A stretch of DNA of 64,000 nucleotides from Brooklawnia cerclae (GTDB lineage: Bacteria > Actinomycetota > Actinomycetes > Propionibacteriales > Propionibacteriaceae): the NCBI RefSeq assembly GCF_011758645.1, contig NZ_JAAMOZ010000001.1:2480001-2544000 (forward strand), given 5' to 3'. How positions within the stretch are numbered: position 1 is the first letter of the stretch; the number at the start of each line of letters is the position of its first letter. Below, piece after piece: positions 47,046 to 57,068 of this stretch. Under the pieces are notes generated by a model. It had not been told where the DNA came from and searched no databases. It was given only the letters and a program-made list of their open reading frames with translations. The translations under genes were made by a program, and so were the position numbers.

Positions 47046-49874
47046 TCAGGCCAAGCCGTGCTTGACCTTGCTCTCCTGTTCCTGGGCCTTGAACAGGTTG
47101 AACCTCGGTAGGAACTTGTCCCAGTCGATCGCATGTGAATCCAGCTCGGGACCGTCCACGCACGCATGCTTGCGCACGAGCCTGTCTCCCTCGACGACCG
47201 GCACCATGCAGGCCCCGCACATGCCGGTCGCGTCCACCATGATCGAGTTCAGCGAAGCCACGGTCTTCGTGCCGTAGCCCTTCGTCAGATCGGACACCGA
47301 GCGCATCATCAACGGCGGCCCGATCGTGGTCACCTCGGCGACCGGACGGCCCTCGCCCCGCTGGTTGGCGTCCAGCAGATCCTTGAGCGGCACCGTGACG
47401 AAACCCTTGATGCCGAACGAGCCGTCGTTGCTGGTGTAGATCATCTCCAGCTGATCGCCGAACTCGGCCTGCAGGGCGTCGACCCGCTCACCCTCACCCA
47501 CCCAGAACAGCAGATCGGCGCTGCGGAACCCGGCTATCAGGGTCACGTGGTTGCCCAGCCGCAGGTTCTCACGCGCGATCGGGTAGACCGGTGGAAGCCC
47601 GACGCCGCCGGCGGTGAACACGATCGTCTCGTCGTCGCGCAGCCGGTGCAGCTCACTCGGCTGCCCCAGCGGCCCCGCGATGCCCTCCAGCCGATCGCCG
47701 ACGGCCATCGCGTTGATCTTCTTCGACGTGGTCCCCATGCCCTGGACGACCAGCACGATCGTGCCGGCCTCGGCATCCCAGTCGGCCAGGGTGAGCGGGA
47801 TCAGCTCGCCGGTCGGCTCGGCGAGGACGCGGACGAACTGTCCCGCCCTGGCGGCCTTGGCGATCACCGGCGCGTTGACGGTGAGTTCGACGATGCCGGG
47901 CCCGAGTTCGCGGCGCGCCACGATCGTGTTCGGCGCACCCGCCATGTCGGTGTACCGCTTGGCGCCGAGCACCATCTCGCGGATCTTGGCCGCAGGCAGC
48001 AGGGATGCGTCCCTGATCTCGCGAGCCGCCGCCTGGCCGTCACCGGCGGCCTTGACCGCCGTCGATCCACCGCGCGCCGCGTCGCCACCCGAGTAGACGC
48101 CGTCGATCGAGGTCGCCTGGCTGCCCTCGGTGAGCTCCAGCGCACCCGCGGTCGTCACGGTCAGCGCCGGCTCGGAGTCCCGGATGATCGGGTTGGCCGA
48201 GTTGCCCAGCGCCATGATCACCAGGTCGACGTCCACGGTCTCGCTGCGCCCGGTCGATGACGGCCGACGACGGCCGGACGCGTCGGGTGCACCCAACTCC
48301 ATGACGTCCAACACCGCGGCCCGGACGAAGCCGGTCTTGTCGTCCCCGATGAACTCGCTCGGCGAGCGCAGGGTGGCCAGTTCGATGCCCTCCTCGAGCG
48401 CGTGGGCCAACTCCTCGACTCGGGCAGGCATCTCCTGACGGGTGCGCCGGTAGACGATCGTCACCTTGCCGCCCAAGCGGCGGGCGGTGCGAGCCGCGTC
48501 CATCGCGGTGTTGCCACCGCCGACGATGATGACGCGCCTGCCCCGGCAGATCGGCAACGGCGTCTCGTAGTCGCCGCGATGCCCCTGCATGAGGTTGACG
48601 CGGGTGAGGAACTCGTTGGCGCTCATCACATTGAGCAGATGCTCGCCCGGCACGTTCATGAACCGGGGCAGACCCGCACCCGATCCGACGAAGATGTGCG
48701 AGAACCCGGCCGCCTTCAGCTCGGCGAGCGTGGCCGTCTTGCCGACGACGAAGTTGGTGACGAACCGGCCACCCAGCGCGCGGATCTTCTCCACGACGTC
48801 GTCGATCAGAGAGTTCGGCAGACGGAACTCCGGAATGCCGTAGCGCAGCACGCCCCCGAGGCGGTGGAACGCCTCGAACACCGTCACCGGATGTCCCTCG
48901 GCCGCGAGCAGGAAGGCGTTGATCAGGCCGGACGGGCCCGATCCCACGACCGCGACCGGCGGCTTGGTCGCCACCTGCCAGGGGTCGGGGACGCCCGCGT
49001 AGCGCGTGGTGTTCCCCTCGGGATCGACGACCCGCTCGCGCTGCGGCAGGAACCACTCGAGTTGGCCGATCTCGATCGGCCTGCCCGAATGCGCGCACAC
49101 CGACTGGCACTGCAGTTCCTGGGGGCAGACGCGGCCGGTGACGTTGGGCAGCGGGTTGATCGACTCGATCAGATCGAGCGCCTCCCGGAAGTGGCCGGTG
49201 CCCAACAGGCGCATCATGTCGGGAATGTGCACCTGAACCGGGCAGCCACCGCGCGGCTCCTTGCGTCCGCTCAGCAACTCGCCGAGCTGACAAGGACGAT
49301 CAGCGCACTGCTTGTCGCGCAGCGCCTCCAGCCACACCAGGAGATCGACCTCCCGCTGGCTGTAACCGACCGACATGTAGCCGAGGTACCCCTGGTTGAC
49401 CAGCTCGAAGTCCTCGCTGCGCTCCTCGGGGGTGCGGATGAAGGGCGGGATCGAGGAACCGGCCGGCCAGTTCACCGACAGCCCGCGCAACACCGGGTAA
49501 CGGTCGGACAGGTGGACGTCCAGCGCCTTGATGAACTTGCGCTTGGCGCCCAACGGCAGGTTCCACACGAACCGCATGAGCACCATGGACGCGTCGTTGC
49601 CGGCCAGCAGCTTGTCCCACAGCGCCTGGATGAACTCCTCCGACAGCTCGGGCTGCCGGAACTCGGCGGCGACAGCCCCCATGCCGTCGGAGATGAACAT
49701 CTCACGGAAGGCTCGGGGGTTGGTCTGCAGCCGGCGCCCGAGCAGATCCATCTGACGCCGGTAGGTCTCCACCGCCTCCGAGCGTGCCAACTCCTCGACC
49801 GCGTTCGCGGTCTCGGTCAGCGCCTGCGACGCCGAAAGGTAGCGCGTCAGGTCGTCCTGGGTTCCAGTGCTCAT
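47046..49874 (-). CDS. NfnB-NfnA-like fusion: GltD-type NADP oxidoreductase fused to FNR-type flavoprotein
   Basis: 942 residues. The N-terminal 190 residues are helical and unassigned. Residues about 190-270 form a GltD-type ferredoxin domain (GCPVQVHIPDMM, INPLPNVTGRVCPQELQCQSVC). FAD motif VAVVGSGPSGL (about 306) and NADP motif VIIVGGGNTAMDAARTARRLG follow. The C-terminal 270 residues are an FNR/PyrK-like unit: ELTVNAPVIAKAARAGQFVRV, FTAGGVGLPPVYPIA, and a 2Fe-2S motif DATGMCGACMVPVVEG..HACVDGP. This equals the L and S subunits of NADH-dependent ferredoxin:NADP oxidoreductase (or sulfide dehydrogenase) in one chain. ATG 49874 has TGAGGAAA at the PFOR stop, 10 bases away. Electron bifurcation is an inference. 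Confidence 0.82.
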   Translation of the reverse strand: MSTGTQDDLTRYLSASQALTETANAVEELARSEAVETYRRQMDLLGRRLQTNPRAFREMFISDGMGAVAAEFRQPELSEEFIQALWDKLLAGNDASMVLMRFVWNLPLGAKRKFIKALDVHLSDRYPVLRGLSVNWPAGSSIPPFIRTPEERSEDFELVNQGYLGYMSVGYSQREVDLLVWLEALRDKQCADRPCQLGELLSGRKEPRGGCPVQVHIPDMMRLLGTGHFREALDLIESINPLPNVTGRVCPQELQCQSVCAHSGRPIEIGQLEWFLPQRERVVDPEGNTTRYAGVPDPWQVATKPPVAVVGSGPSGLINAFLLAAEGHPVTVFEAFHRLGGVLRYGIPEFRLPNSLIDDVVEKIRALGGRFVTNFVVGKTATLAELKAAGFSHIFVGSGAGLPRFMNVPGEHLLNVMSANEFLTRVNLMQGHRGDYETPLPICRGRRVIIVGGGNTAMDAARTARRLGGKVTIVYRRTRQEMPARVEELAHALEEGIELATLRSPSEFIGDDKTGFVRAAVLDVMELGAPDASGRRRPSSTGRSETVDVDLVIMALGNSANPIIRDSEPALTVTTAGALELTEGSQATSIDGVYSGGDAARGGSTAVKAAGDGQAAAREIRDASLLPAAKIREMVLGAKRYTDMAGAPNTIVARRELGPGIVELTVNAPVIAKAARAGQFVRVLAEPTGELIPLTLADWDAEAGTIVLVVQGMGTTSKKINAMAVGDRLEGIAGPLGQPSELHRLRDDETIVFTAGGVGLPPVYPIARENLRLGNHVTLIAGFRSADLLFWVGEGERVDALQAEFGDQLEMIYTSNDGSFGIKGFVTVPLKDLLDANQRGEGRPVAEVTTIGPPLMMRSVSDLTKGYGTKTVASLNSIMVDATGMCGACMVPVVEGDRLVRKHACVDGPELDSHAIDWDKFLPRFNLFKAQEQESKVKHGLA

Positions 49875-49884
49875 CGTCGTTTCC

Positions 49885-52800
49885 TCAGTGGATGATCTCG
49901 GCGTCACAGTTGGCCACGACTTTGGCGATCCGCCGACGCAACTCGTCGGTGGGTTGCACTCGATCGAGCGCCCCGGGGATCAGACGGGCGGCATTGCGGG
50001 CCTGACCGTCGACGATCACCTTCGTCCGCTCGAACAGCTCCGGCAGCTCCTGCCAGCAGTTCTTGCAGTCGGTGCACTTGACGATGTCGTCGGCGTCGAG
50101 CCGGACGATGGGCTGCCCCTGCTCGGTCTGTTCGGGTGCGGCCGACGGGGCCGGCGCGCCGAATCCTCCGAACCCTCCACCGAACGAGGTGACCGGCTGG
50201 GCGGCGGTCGAGGCCGCCAGTTCGCTCATCGCCCGCGCGATCTCGTCCATCGACGTCTCACGCGCCACCATCGCCTGGTCGTAGCGGGTCTGAAGATCGG
50301 CGAGATCCTCCTCGTGCAGAGCACGGAGCTGGTCGATATCGATGCCCGCGAGATACTGCAGCAGCTGCCAGTTGCGGCGGCGGTGCTCCACCATCGCGAC
50401 GATCGTCCGGCTCACCTTGATCTTCACGAGCCGGTCGGCGTTGTCGGTCGACCAGATGAACGGCACGTGCGTGGCGCGCTCGGCCTCCGGCAGGTCGATG
50501 TACTCGTCCACCGGGACGGCGACCGCGTCCTGGTCGATCGGCAGCTTGCCGAACTGCTTCTTGAAGCGCGCCTCACCCATCGCGAAGTGGGCCGGGGTCA
50601 GCGGGAACTCCTTCAGCTGGAGCCTGCCCTGCTCGTCCACGTACTCGATCGTCTGAGTCGTCCAGACCTTGTCCGGGTCGGGGTTGCCCTCGAGGTCGAA
50701 CCAGTCGTGCAGGCTGTCGCCACGACGCGGATCATGGACGAACACGGGGGCGATCCGCGACTCGACGGCGAGCCGACCACGGCGGTTGGCCATGTTGTCG
50801 CCGATGCCGTTCTCGCCCTGGCAAGGCGTGTAGACGTCCATCACGGCCGGCCCGTCGGGGTAGTCGAGCATGTCCATCGTCGCGCGCAGGAAGTGCCCCT
50901 GCATCGCCGTGGCCGTCGCCACCACATAGGTGTTCGGATGGAACGCCGCCAGGATGCCCAGCTCTTTGCGGTCCTCGACCTTACCGGTGTGCGCCGATCC
51001 GACACGAGCGAGGTCGGCGTCCTGGCCGGTGTAGCTCGCGGTGGACGCCTGGCCCCCGGTGTTCGAGTAGGCGCCGGTGTTGAGCACCATCATCTTGAGC
51101 GGGGTGTTGGACGCCAGGATGCGCGACATCGCTCCGAAGCCGATGTCGTAGTTGGCCCCGTCACCGCCGATCGTCAGCACGGCCGGCAGGTAGCCCAGCT
51201 CCTCGTCGGTGAAGTCGGACCAGGCCAGGGTGGCGAGTTCGCGATCGTGCAGCCCGGGCTCGTAGGCGTCGTCCAGTTCGAGACGGGCGACGCGCACGGC
51301 CTTCACCAGGTCGGCCGCCTTGGCCGCGAGCCCCTCGTAGATGCCCTTCGCGAGCGCTTGCGCGTCCTGGAACAGGCTGTTCACCCAGGGATCGGTGAAG
51401 GCGTTGTACGGCATCGTGGACGCGTACACGCTGGAGCAGCCCGTGGAGTTCGCCACGACCGTGGTGGCCGGGGCCTTGCCGGTGGGGCCGCCCTCCAACA
51501 GGTAGAGGCCCTTCTCCAGCTCACCGAGCGCGGTCTCGATGCGTGCGCGGCGTGCGGACGACCCCTCGTCCACGACGGCGAGCTTGGCGGTCAGGTCGTC
51601 GACCAGTTCGGAGAGCAGCGTCCGCTGCTCCGCCTGGCGCTTGGCGCCCAGGGCGTGGCTCGTGGCCACCACCATGCGGGTGCTCGTCACCTCACCACAG
51701 CCCCGGCACCCGCCGTGGCCACCGGTGACCGAGTAGTAGTTCGCCCGGTCGAGGAAGAGCCGCTTCGTGTCGCCGCCGGGCTCCACCGCCCCGGCCGTGA
51801 ACCGCGACGGGGTGTTCGGCGTCTTCGACAAGAACTCGAACCCGCTCTCCAGCTTCTCCTCGATCACCTCGGTCTGGTCGAAGGCGGTGAGGGCGTGCGG
51901 GCCGCAGACGTCGACGCACTCGAGACAGCCTGTGCACTTCCAGGGGTCGATGGTCACCGAGTACAGGCCACCGTTGCCCGGGGTCTCGCGCTCGATCGCG
52001 TCGAAGAACGGGCGGGTCCGGGCCACCGGGAACGTGCGCAGCACCTCGACCACCGCGCCGAAGTTGCGGCGCAGGTACGAGCCGGAGGTCGCCGGGACGA
52101 GTTCGTCCACCGCCATCGCCACGAGGTCGGCCAGCGGCCCCGCGTCCTTGTCGGCACGGTAGCGTTCGCGCACCCGCGCGGCGATGCCGTAGATGTGGTC
52201 GCGCATGGCCGCGCGCTGCGGATCGTTCACCTCGATCATCTCGACCGCGGTGGCCACCAGCGTGTGGATCTCGTGAACCGCGTTCGGGATCGCGGCGTCG
52301 GGGCAGGCCAGCGTGCACTCCATGCAGCCTGTGCACAGGGACGCGTCGAACTGCGGCACGGTGCGCCGGAACATGCCCTTGTCCTTGCCTGCTGCCGTGC
52401 CCGACGGCACGAACAGCCCGGATCCCGGGAACACCGGGGCCCGGTCGACCGTGCCCTCGCGGAACGGCCGACCCATGATGCGGTCGTAGTACTCCGCGTC
52501 GAACAAGTTGGACGCACCACAGGCACTCGGGCACATTGCCGACGACAGCGCCAGCCCCCGGGAAGCCACGTGCGCGGGCTCGTCCTCGACGGCCAGGTAG
52601 GCGTCTTCTTCGTAGGGGACGGGGACGAGCGCCGTGAGCCCGTCCTCGATCACCGCCATGTTCGACGAGACGATGGCGGCACCCTTGGTGCCGAACTTCT
52701 TGCTGATCTGCTGGTACACCTTCTCGCGGAGGGCGTCCACCGAGGTGCCGCGGGCCACACGATCCACACCGCCGACGACGGCGCCGATGAACGCGATGCC

Positions 52801-55005
52801 CATCATGCGCGTCTGCAGCTCCGGGGTCGGGGCGTGCTCGGCCGCGACGGAGAACGCGTCGATGATCGAGAACCGGATGCCCTTCTCGCGGATCGTGCGC
52901 CGTGCCTTGGCGGGCAGGGCGCGCCAGGTCTGCTCGGGGGTCAGGCTCGACTGCAGGATCAGCGTGCCACCGGGGACCAGGCCCTTCAGCGGATCGGTGT
53001 GCTGGAACACCTTGTGGTCGGGCGACAGGACGACCTCGACGTCCTCCAGCTCGGCGTTGGTGACCAGCACCGGCTCGGGGCTCAGCGTGATGTAGTAGTT
53101 GGTCGGCGCGCCCGACTTCTCGGAGCCGTACTTGGGCGCCGACTTCGAGTACAGGCCCAGGGCACCGGCCAGGATGTCGGTCATCAGCTTGCCGGTGGCG
53201 ATCGTGCCGTACCCGCCCACGGAGTGGAAGCGGATGCGCAGCGCCCCGTCGGGCAGCAGGTCGGGATTGGCACCCGTGGGCAGCGACATCAGCGTCGTCT
53301 CGGGGTACGCGGCAGCCAACCGGGACTCCAGCTCGCTGAACGACCCCTCGGCCTCGTCACTGAAGAAGGTCGAACCCAGGTAGACCAGCGGGGACGCGTT
53401 GTCGCCGGCCATGTTGCGCGCGGCGGCGATCAGGTCGCGCGGCTGCAGGTCGTGGCCGCCCAGGCCGAAGATGGCGCTGGTCAGCGCGGGAAGTTCCTCC
53501 ACGGGTTCCACGTCGATGAACCGGCCCGGGTGCGAGGCGTTCGCCGCCCCCTTGAACATGGCCTGGGTGACGAACTGGGTCAGGGCCATCTGGTCGGAGC
53601 GCTCCATCACGGTGACGGCCTTCTTGCCGCGCAGCGCCGCGACGACCTCGGCCTCGGGGAACGGCTGGAGGAGCTTGATCGCCACCAGTCCCGCCTTGAT
53701 GCCCTGGCTGCGCAGGTACGGGAGCACCGCGCGGATGTCGTCGCAGACCGAGCCGAGCCCGACGAACACGTAGTCGGCGTCCTCGACGTCGTAGGTCTGC
53801 ACCGGCGAATACGTGCGGCCGGTGAGCTTCGAGTACTCGTCCATCGCCTGGCGGGCGAGCCGGGGAACCTCGGCGACGAAGTGGGTGCGATGGTCGACGA
53901 TGCCGGCCTGGAAGTCGGGCTGGTTCTGCACCGGACCCGTGAGACCGGGGTTGCTCGGGTCGACAAGGGCGGGCACAAGCTGGCGGGTGCCCTTCTGCCA
54001 GGCACCGAGCCACTGGCGACGCCACTGGGCGGCCAGGTCGTCCGGGACGAAGCGGAGGGTCTCGTCGACCAACTGCCCCTGATTGTCGGCCTCGACGGCT
54101 TCCGCGTGCCGGGCCAGCCAGTCACGCACCTCGACCAGTTCACGCACGCCGAACTCGGCGGCCCTGCGGTCGATCCAGCGGCCCAGCTGCCAGACCCGGC
54201 CCTTGGCGCCGTAGACGATCTCCTGCGCGACGCTGGGACACTCGATGCGTCCGGCCGGATCGCCGAGGTACTCCTTCAGCAGCGCGGGCTCGGGCAGCCT
54301 GGCCTCCGACAGCATGTGGCTCGTCGCGAACCCGTCCATCGCGTTGGCCACCGGGATCAGCGTGAGCGCCGAGGTGCGGTAGCTGATGGCCGCCAGGTCT
54401 GCGGCCTCCTGCGGGTTGGAGCCGAAGAACACGGTGTAACCGGACGGCAGCAGCGCGTAGACGTCGTCATGGCCGGCCATCACGTTGAGCGAGTGCTTGC
54501 TGACCACGCGGGCCGCCACCTGCAGGACGAAGCCGCCGACCTTCTTGCCGACGGTGACGAAATGCGACTCCATCGCGTAGAGGATGCCCTGGCTCGACGA
54601 CGCGTTCGACACGAACTGGCCACCGGTCAGCGCTGCGCCGAGCGCGCCCGACTGGGCCGAGTGCTCGCCCTCGGGCTCGAAGAAGAACGGGTGCTTGCCC
54701 CAGACGTTGAGCTGGCCCTCGGCCCGGGCGGCCTCGTAGATCTCGCTGATCTCGGTGGACGGGGTAATCGGGTAACCGATGACGCCGCCGCAGACGTGCT
54801 TCATGACGTGCGCAACGGCACCGTTGCCGTTGATGACGGTCGGGGTGCCGGGGAATTGCGGCTGTGCGCCCGGCCCCTCGTTCTGCTCACGTGACGCGGG
54901 CGCGTCGTGCAGCAACCCGGATACGTCGAGCCCGGAGGCGTCCAACTGAGTAGCGCCATCCAAACGTGTTGTGGTCACGGAATCCTCCGTCGCGTTGTCT
55001 TCCAT
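49885..55005 (-). CDS. Pyruvate:ferredoxin (flavodoxin) oxidoreductase, long form
   Basis: 1706 residues, about 500 longer than typical NifJ. Order seen: domain I with GVIGYPITPSTEISEIYEAA and SSSQGILYAMESHFV; domain II and gamma-type domain FHSVGGYGTIATGKLM; ferredoxin-like domain with CTGCMECTLACP and CTGCLECVDVCGP; TPP-binding domain GGHGGCRGCGE and GGDGANYDIGFGAMSRILASNTPLKMMVLNTGAYSNTGGQ. After a Gly/Pro/Ala linker the C-terminus carries VKCTDCKNCWQELPELFE. It oxidises pyruvate to acetyl-CoA and reduces ferredoxin. It is directly upstream of the Nfn-like fusion and almost surely co-transcribed, so pyruvate electrons may pass to NADP. Start ATG 55005. Confidence 0.93.
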   Translation of the reverse strand: MEDNATEDSVTTTRLDGATQLDASGLDVSGLLHDAPASREQNEGPGAQPQFPGTPTVINGNGAVAHVMKHVCGGVIGYPITPSTEISEIYEAARAEGQLNVWGKHPFFFEPEGEHSAQSGALGAALTGGQFVSNASSSQGILYAMESHFVTVGKKVGGFVLQVAARVVSKHSLNVMAGHDDVYALLPSGYTVFFGSNPQEAADLAAISYRTSALTLIPVANAMDGFATSHMLSEARLPEPALLKEYLGDPAGRIECPSVAQEIVYGAKGRVWQLGRWIDRRAAEFGVRELVEVRDWLARHAEAVEADNQGQLVDETLRFVPDDLAAQWRRQWLGAWQKGTRQLVPALVDPSNPGLTGPVQNQPDFQAGIVDHRTHFVAEVPRLARQAMDEYSKLTGRTYSPVQTYDVEDADYVFVGLGSVCDDIRAVLPYLRSQGIKAGLVAIKLLQPFPEAEVVAALRGKKAVTVMERSDQMALTQFVTQAMFKGAANASHPGRFIDVEPVEELPALTSAIFGLGGHDLQPRDLIAAARNMAGDNASPLVYLGSTFFSDEAEGSFSELESRLAAAYPETTLMSLPTGANPDLLPDGALRIRFHSVGGYGTIATGKLMTDILAGALGLYSKSAPKYGSEKSGAPTNYYITLSPEPVLVTNAELEDVEVVLSPDHKVFQHTDPLKGLVPGGTLILQSSLTPEQTWRALPAKARRTIREKGIRFSIIDAFSVAAEHAPTPELQTRMMGIAFIGAVVGGVDRVARGTSVDALREKVYQQISKKFGTKGAAIVSSNMAVIEDGLTALVPVPYEEDAYLAVEDEPAHVASRGLALSSAMCPSACGASNLFDAEYYDRIMGRPFREGTVDRAPVFPGSGLFVPSGTAAGKDKGMFRRTVPQFDASLCTGCMECTLACPDAAIPNAVHEIHTLVATAVEMIEVNDPQRAAMRDHIYGIAARVRERYRADKDAGPLADLVAMAVDELVPATSGSYLRRNFGAVVEVLRTFPVARTRPFFDAIERETPGNGGLYSVTIDPWKCTGCLECVDVCGPHALTAFDQTEVIEEKLESGFEFLSKTPNTPSRFTAGAVEPGGDTKRLFLDRANYYSVTGGHGGCRGCGEVTSTRMVVATSHALGAKRQAEQRTLLSELVDDLTAKLAVVDEGSSARRARIETALGELEKGLYLLEGGPTGKAPATTVVANSTGCSSVYASTMPYNAFTDPWVNSLFQDAQALAKGIYEGLAAKAADLVKAVRVARLELDDAYEPGLHDRELATLAWSDFTDEELGYLPAVLTIGGDGANYDIGFGAMSRILASNTPLKMMVLNTGAYSNTGGQASTASYTGQDADLARVGSAHTGKVEDRKELGILAAFHPNTYVVATATAMQGHFLRATMDMLDYPDGPAVMDVYTPCQGENGIGDNMANRRGRLAVESRIAPVFVHDPRRGDSLHDWFDLEGNPDPDKVWTTQTIEYVDEQGRLQLKEFPLTPAHFAMGEARFKKQFGKLPIDQDAVAVPVDEYIDLPEAERATHVPFIWSTDNADRLVKIKVSRTIVAMVEHRRRNWQLLQYLAGIDIDQLRALHEEDLADLQTRYDQAMVARETSMDEIARAMSELAASTAAQPVTSFGGGFGGFGAPAPSAAPEQTEQGQPIVRLDADDIVKCTDCKNCWQELPELFERTKVIVDGQARNAARLIPGALDRVQPTDELRRRIAKVVANCDAEIIH

Positions 55006-55138
55006 AGATATCGCAACTGTCGTGTCGATCAGCCCGCGATCCGAACCGCTCCTGTCCGATCACGCAGGTCGTGGCGACAGCCTATACACGAGCATTGGCC
55101 ACCAATCGCGGGGGGCCGGAATTCAGGATCGCCCGCTG

Positions 55139-56854
55139 TCAGAGCCGAGGCGGAACCTGGATCCCCCCGGGCCTGCGGCGGAGGAAGTCGAAATCGGCCC
55201 CCTGGTCGGCCTGTGTCACGTGCTGCTCGTACAGGCGGCGATAGCCGCGACTGGCGAGATCGGGGTCGAACGAGTACTCCGAGCGGCGCCGAGCGAGCTC
55301 CCCGGCGTCCACGAGCAGTTCGAGCCGGCGCTCGGCGGCACTCAACCGGATGGTGTCGCCGTCGTGCACCAGCCCGATCGTCCCGCCGCGGGCGGCCTCC
55401 GGGGCACAGTGGAGGACGATCGTCCCGAAGGCCGTGCCCGACATGCGGCCGTCGGAGATGCGCACCATGTCGTGCACCCCCTGCGCGGCGAGCTTGCGCG
55501 GGATCGGGATGTAGCCGGCCTCGGGCATGCCGGGCGCCCCCACAGGGCCGATGTTGCGCAGCACCAGCACGTCGTCGGGTCGCACGTCGAGATCCGGGTC
55601 GTCGATCCGGGACGCGAGGTCGGCGCTGTCGGCGAAGACGACGGCCCGTCCCGTGTGTTCCAGCAGTTCGGGGCTCGCCGCGGACTGTTTCAGCACCGCA
55701 CCGTCGGGAGCCAGGTTCCCCCGCAGGACGACCAGGCTGCCGCCCGTGTGCACCGGACGCTCACGCGAGCGTATGACGTCGTCCCCCGGGACGGGCGCGA
55801 TGGCATCGAGTTCGGCGCCCAGCGTCTGCCCCGTGACGACCGCTGCCGACAGATCGAGCAGGTCGGCGATGCGGCGCATCACCTCGGGCACTCCCCCGGC
55901 CCGGTGCAGGTCGGACATGTAGTGGACGCCGGCCGGGCGCAGGTCGACCAGCACCGGGGTGTCGCGCAGGATGGCGTCCAGCGCATCGAGGTCGAAGCCG
56001 AACCCCAGCCTTCCCGCGAGGGCCGCGAGATGCACGGCCGCGTTCGTCGAACCGCCGATCGCGCCCAGCAGCCGTACCGCATTGTGGAAGGCGGCGGGCG
56101 TCAGGATCGAGTCGAGCGTCGTCCCCGACGACGCCAGCGCCACCGCCGTCCGCCCCGTCGCCTCGGCGATGCGCCTGCGCGCGGCGGTCGTGGCCGGGGC
56201 GGACGCGCTCCCCGGAAGCGCCACTCCGAGGGCCTCGGTGAGGCAGGCCATGGTGGAGGCGGTGCCCATCACCGAGCACGTGCCCACCGAGCCGACGAGT
56301 TCGTTGTTGGCCTCCCAGACCCCTGCCTCGTCCAGCTCACCGGCGCGGTACTGCGCCCACAGCGATCGGCAGTCCGTGCACGCGCCGACCGTGCGTCCCC
56401 GGAACGACCCGGTGAGCATGGAGCCGGTGACGAGCTGAATCGCCGGGACTCCAGTCGAGACCGCGCCCATCAACTGGGCCGGCACGGTCTTGTCGCAGCC
56501 CCCGATCAGGACGACGGCGTCCATCGGCTGCGCGCGGATCATCTCCTCGGTGTCCATCGACATGAGGTTGCGCAGATACATCGTGGTCGGCGCGGTGAAC
56601 GACTCGTGCAACGAGATGGTCGGGAAGTCGAGCGCGAGCCCGCCCGCCAGCTCGACGCCCCGCCGCACCGCGTCGATCAGCTGCGGCACGTTCCCGTGAC
56701 ACGGGTTGTATGCAGAATACGTGTTGACAACGCCGATCAATGGTCGCTCAAGAGCTTCGTCCGAATAGCCGGCGCCTTTGATGAAAGCCCTGCGCAGGTA
56801 TTCGGAGAACCCGGCGTCCCCATAGTTCGGCAGCCCTGAGGTCAGTCCCGGCAT
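55139..56854 (-). CDS. IlvD/Edd family dehydratase, sugar-acid type
   Basis: 571 residues, Fe-S dehydratase. NPCHGNVPQLIDAVRRGVELAGG, GGCDKTVPAQLMGAVSTGVPAIQL, RTVGACTDCRSLWAQYRAGELDE, and SVGTCSVMGTASTMACLTEALG supply the conserved cysteines; the last one resembles pentonate/sugar-acid dehydratases more than IlvD. IRISDGRMSGTAFG-like text near the end is also standard. It may act in pentose or gluconate breakdown rather than in branched-chain amino acid synthesis. ATG 56854 has AAAGGAGG upstream. An operator-like inverted repeat lies 80-200 bases upstream. Confidence 0.88.
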   Translation of the reverse strand: MPGLTSGLPNYGDAGFSEYLRRAFIKGAGYSDEALERPLIGVVNTYSAYNPCHGNVPQLIDAVRRGVELAGGLALDFPTISLHESFTAPTTMYLRNLMSMDTEEMIRAQPMDAVVLIGGCDKTVPAQLMGAVSTGVPAIQLVTGSMLTGSFRGRTVGACTDCRSLWAQYRAGELDEAGVWEANNELVGSVGTCSVMGTASTMACLTEALGVALPGSASAPATTAARRRIAEATGRTAVALASSGTTLDSILTPAAFHNAVRLLGAIGGSTNAAVHLAALAGRLGFGFDLDALDAILRDTPVLVDLRPAGVHYMSDLHRAGGVPEVMRRIADLLDLSAAVVTGQTLGAELDAIAPVPGDDVIRSRERPVHTGGSLVVLRGNLAPDGAVLKQSAASPELLEHTGRAVVFADSADLASRIDDPDLDVRPDDVLVLRNIGPVGAPGMPEAGYIPIPRKLAAQGVHDMVRISDGRMSGTAFGTIVLHCAPEAARGGTIGLVHDGDTIRLSAAERRLELLVDAGELARRRSEYSFDPDLASRGYRRLYEQHVTQADQGADFDFLRRRPGGIQVPPRL

Positions 56855-56935
56855 TGGTCGTCCTCCTTTGGCGCGCCCTACGACGAATTCAACCACCAGC
56901 CCGACCATCGGCGGCCCTCCGGGGTCGCGGGCGGT

Positions 56936-57053
56936 TGTGTCACGTCGGGGCCCCGTGACACAGTTCCTTGAAAATGCCGCCGCTGGTGCACCGGAACGGC
57001 GCGCTGAGCGTGGCGATTGCCCAGGCGGGCCGAATTGAAGGAACTGTGTCACG
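56936..57053. promoter_or_regulatory. Inverted GTGTCACG sites upstream of the dehydratase gene
   Basis: TGTGTCACG (56936-56944) and CGTGACACA (56954-56962) form a perfect 9-bp palindrome with a 9-base spacer. In addition CGTGACACAGTTCCTT (56954-56969) is perfectly complementary to 57038-57053, 68 bases away. Either a repressor operator with a distant site or a 100-bp element with 16-bp terminal inverted repeats. Confidence 0.6.
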
Positions 57054-57068
57054 CCGGGACGAGGCGCC

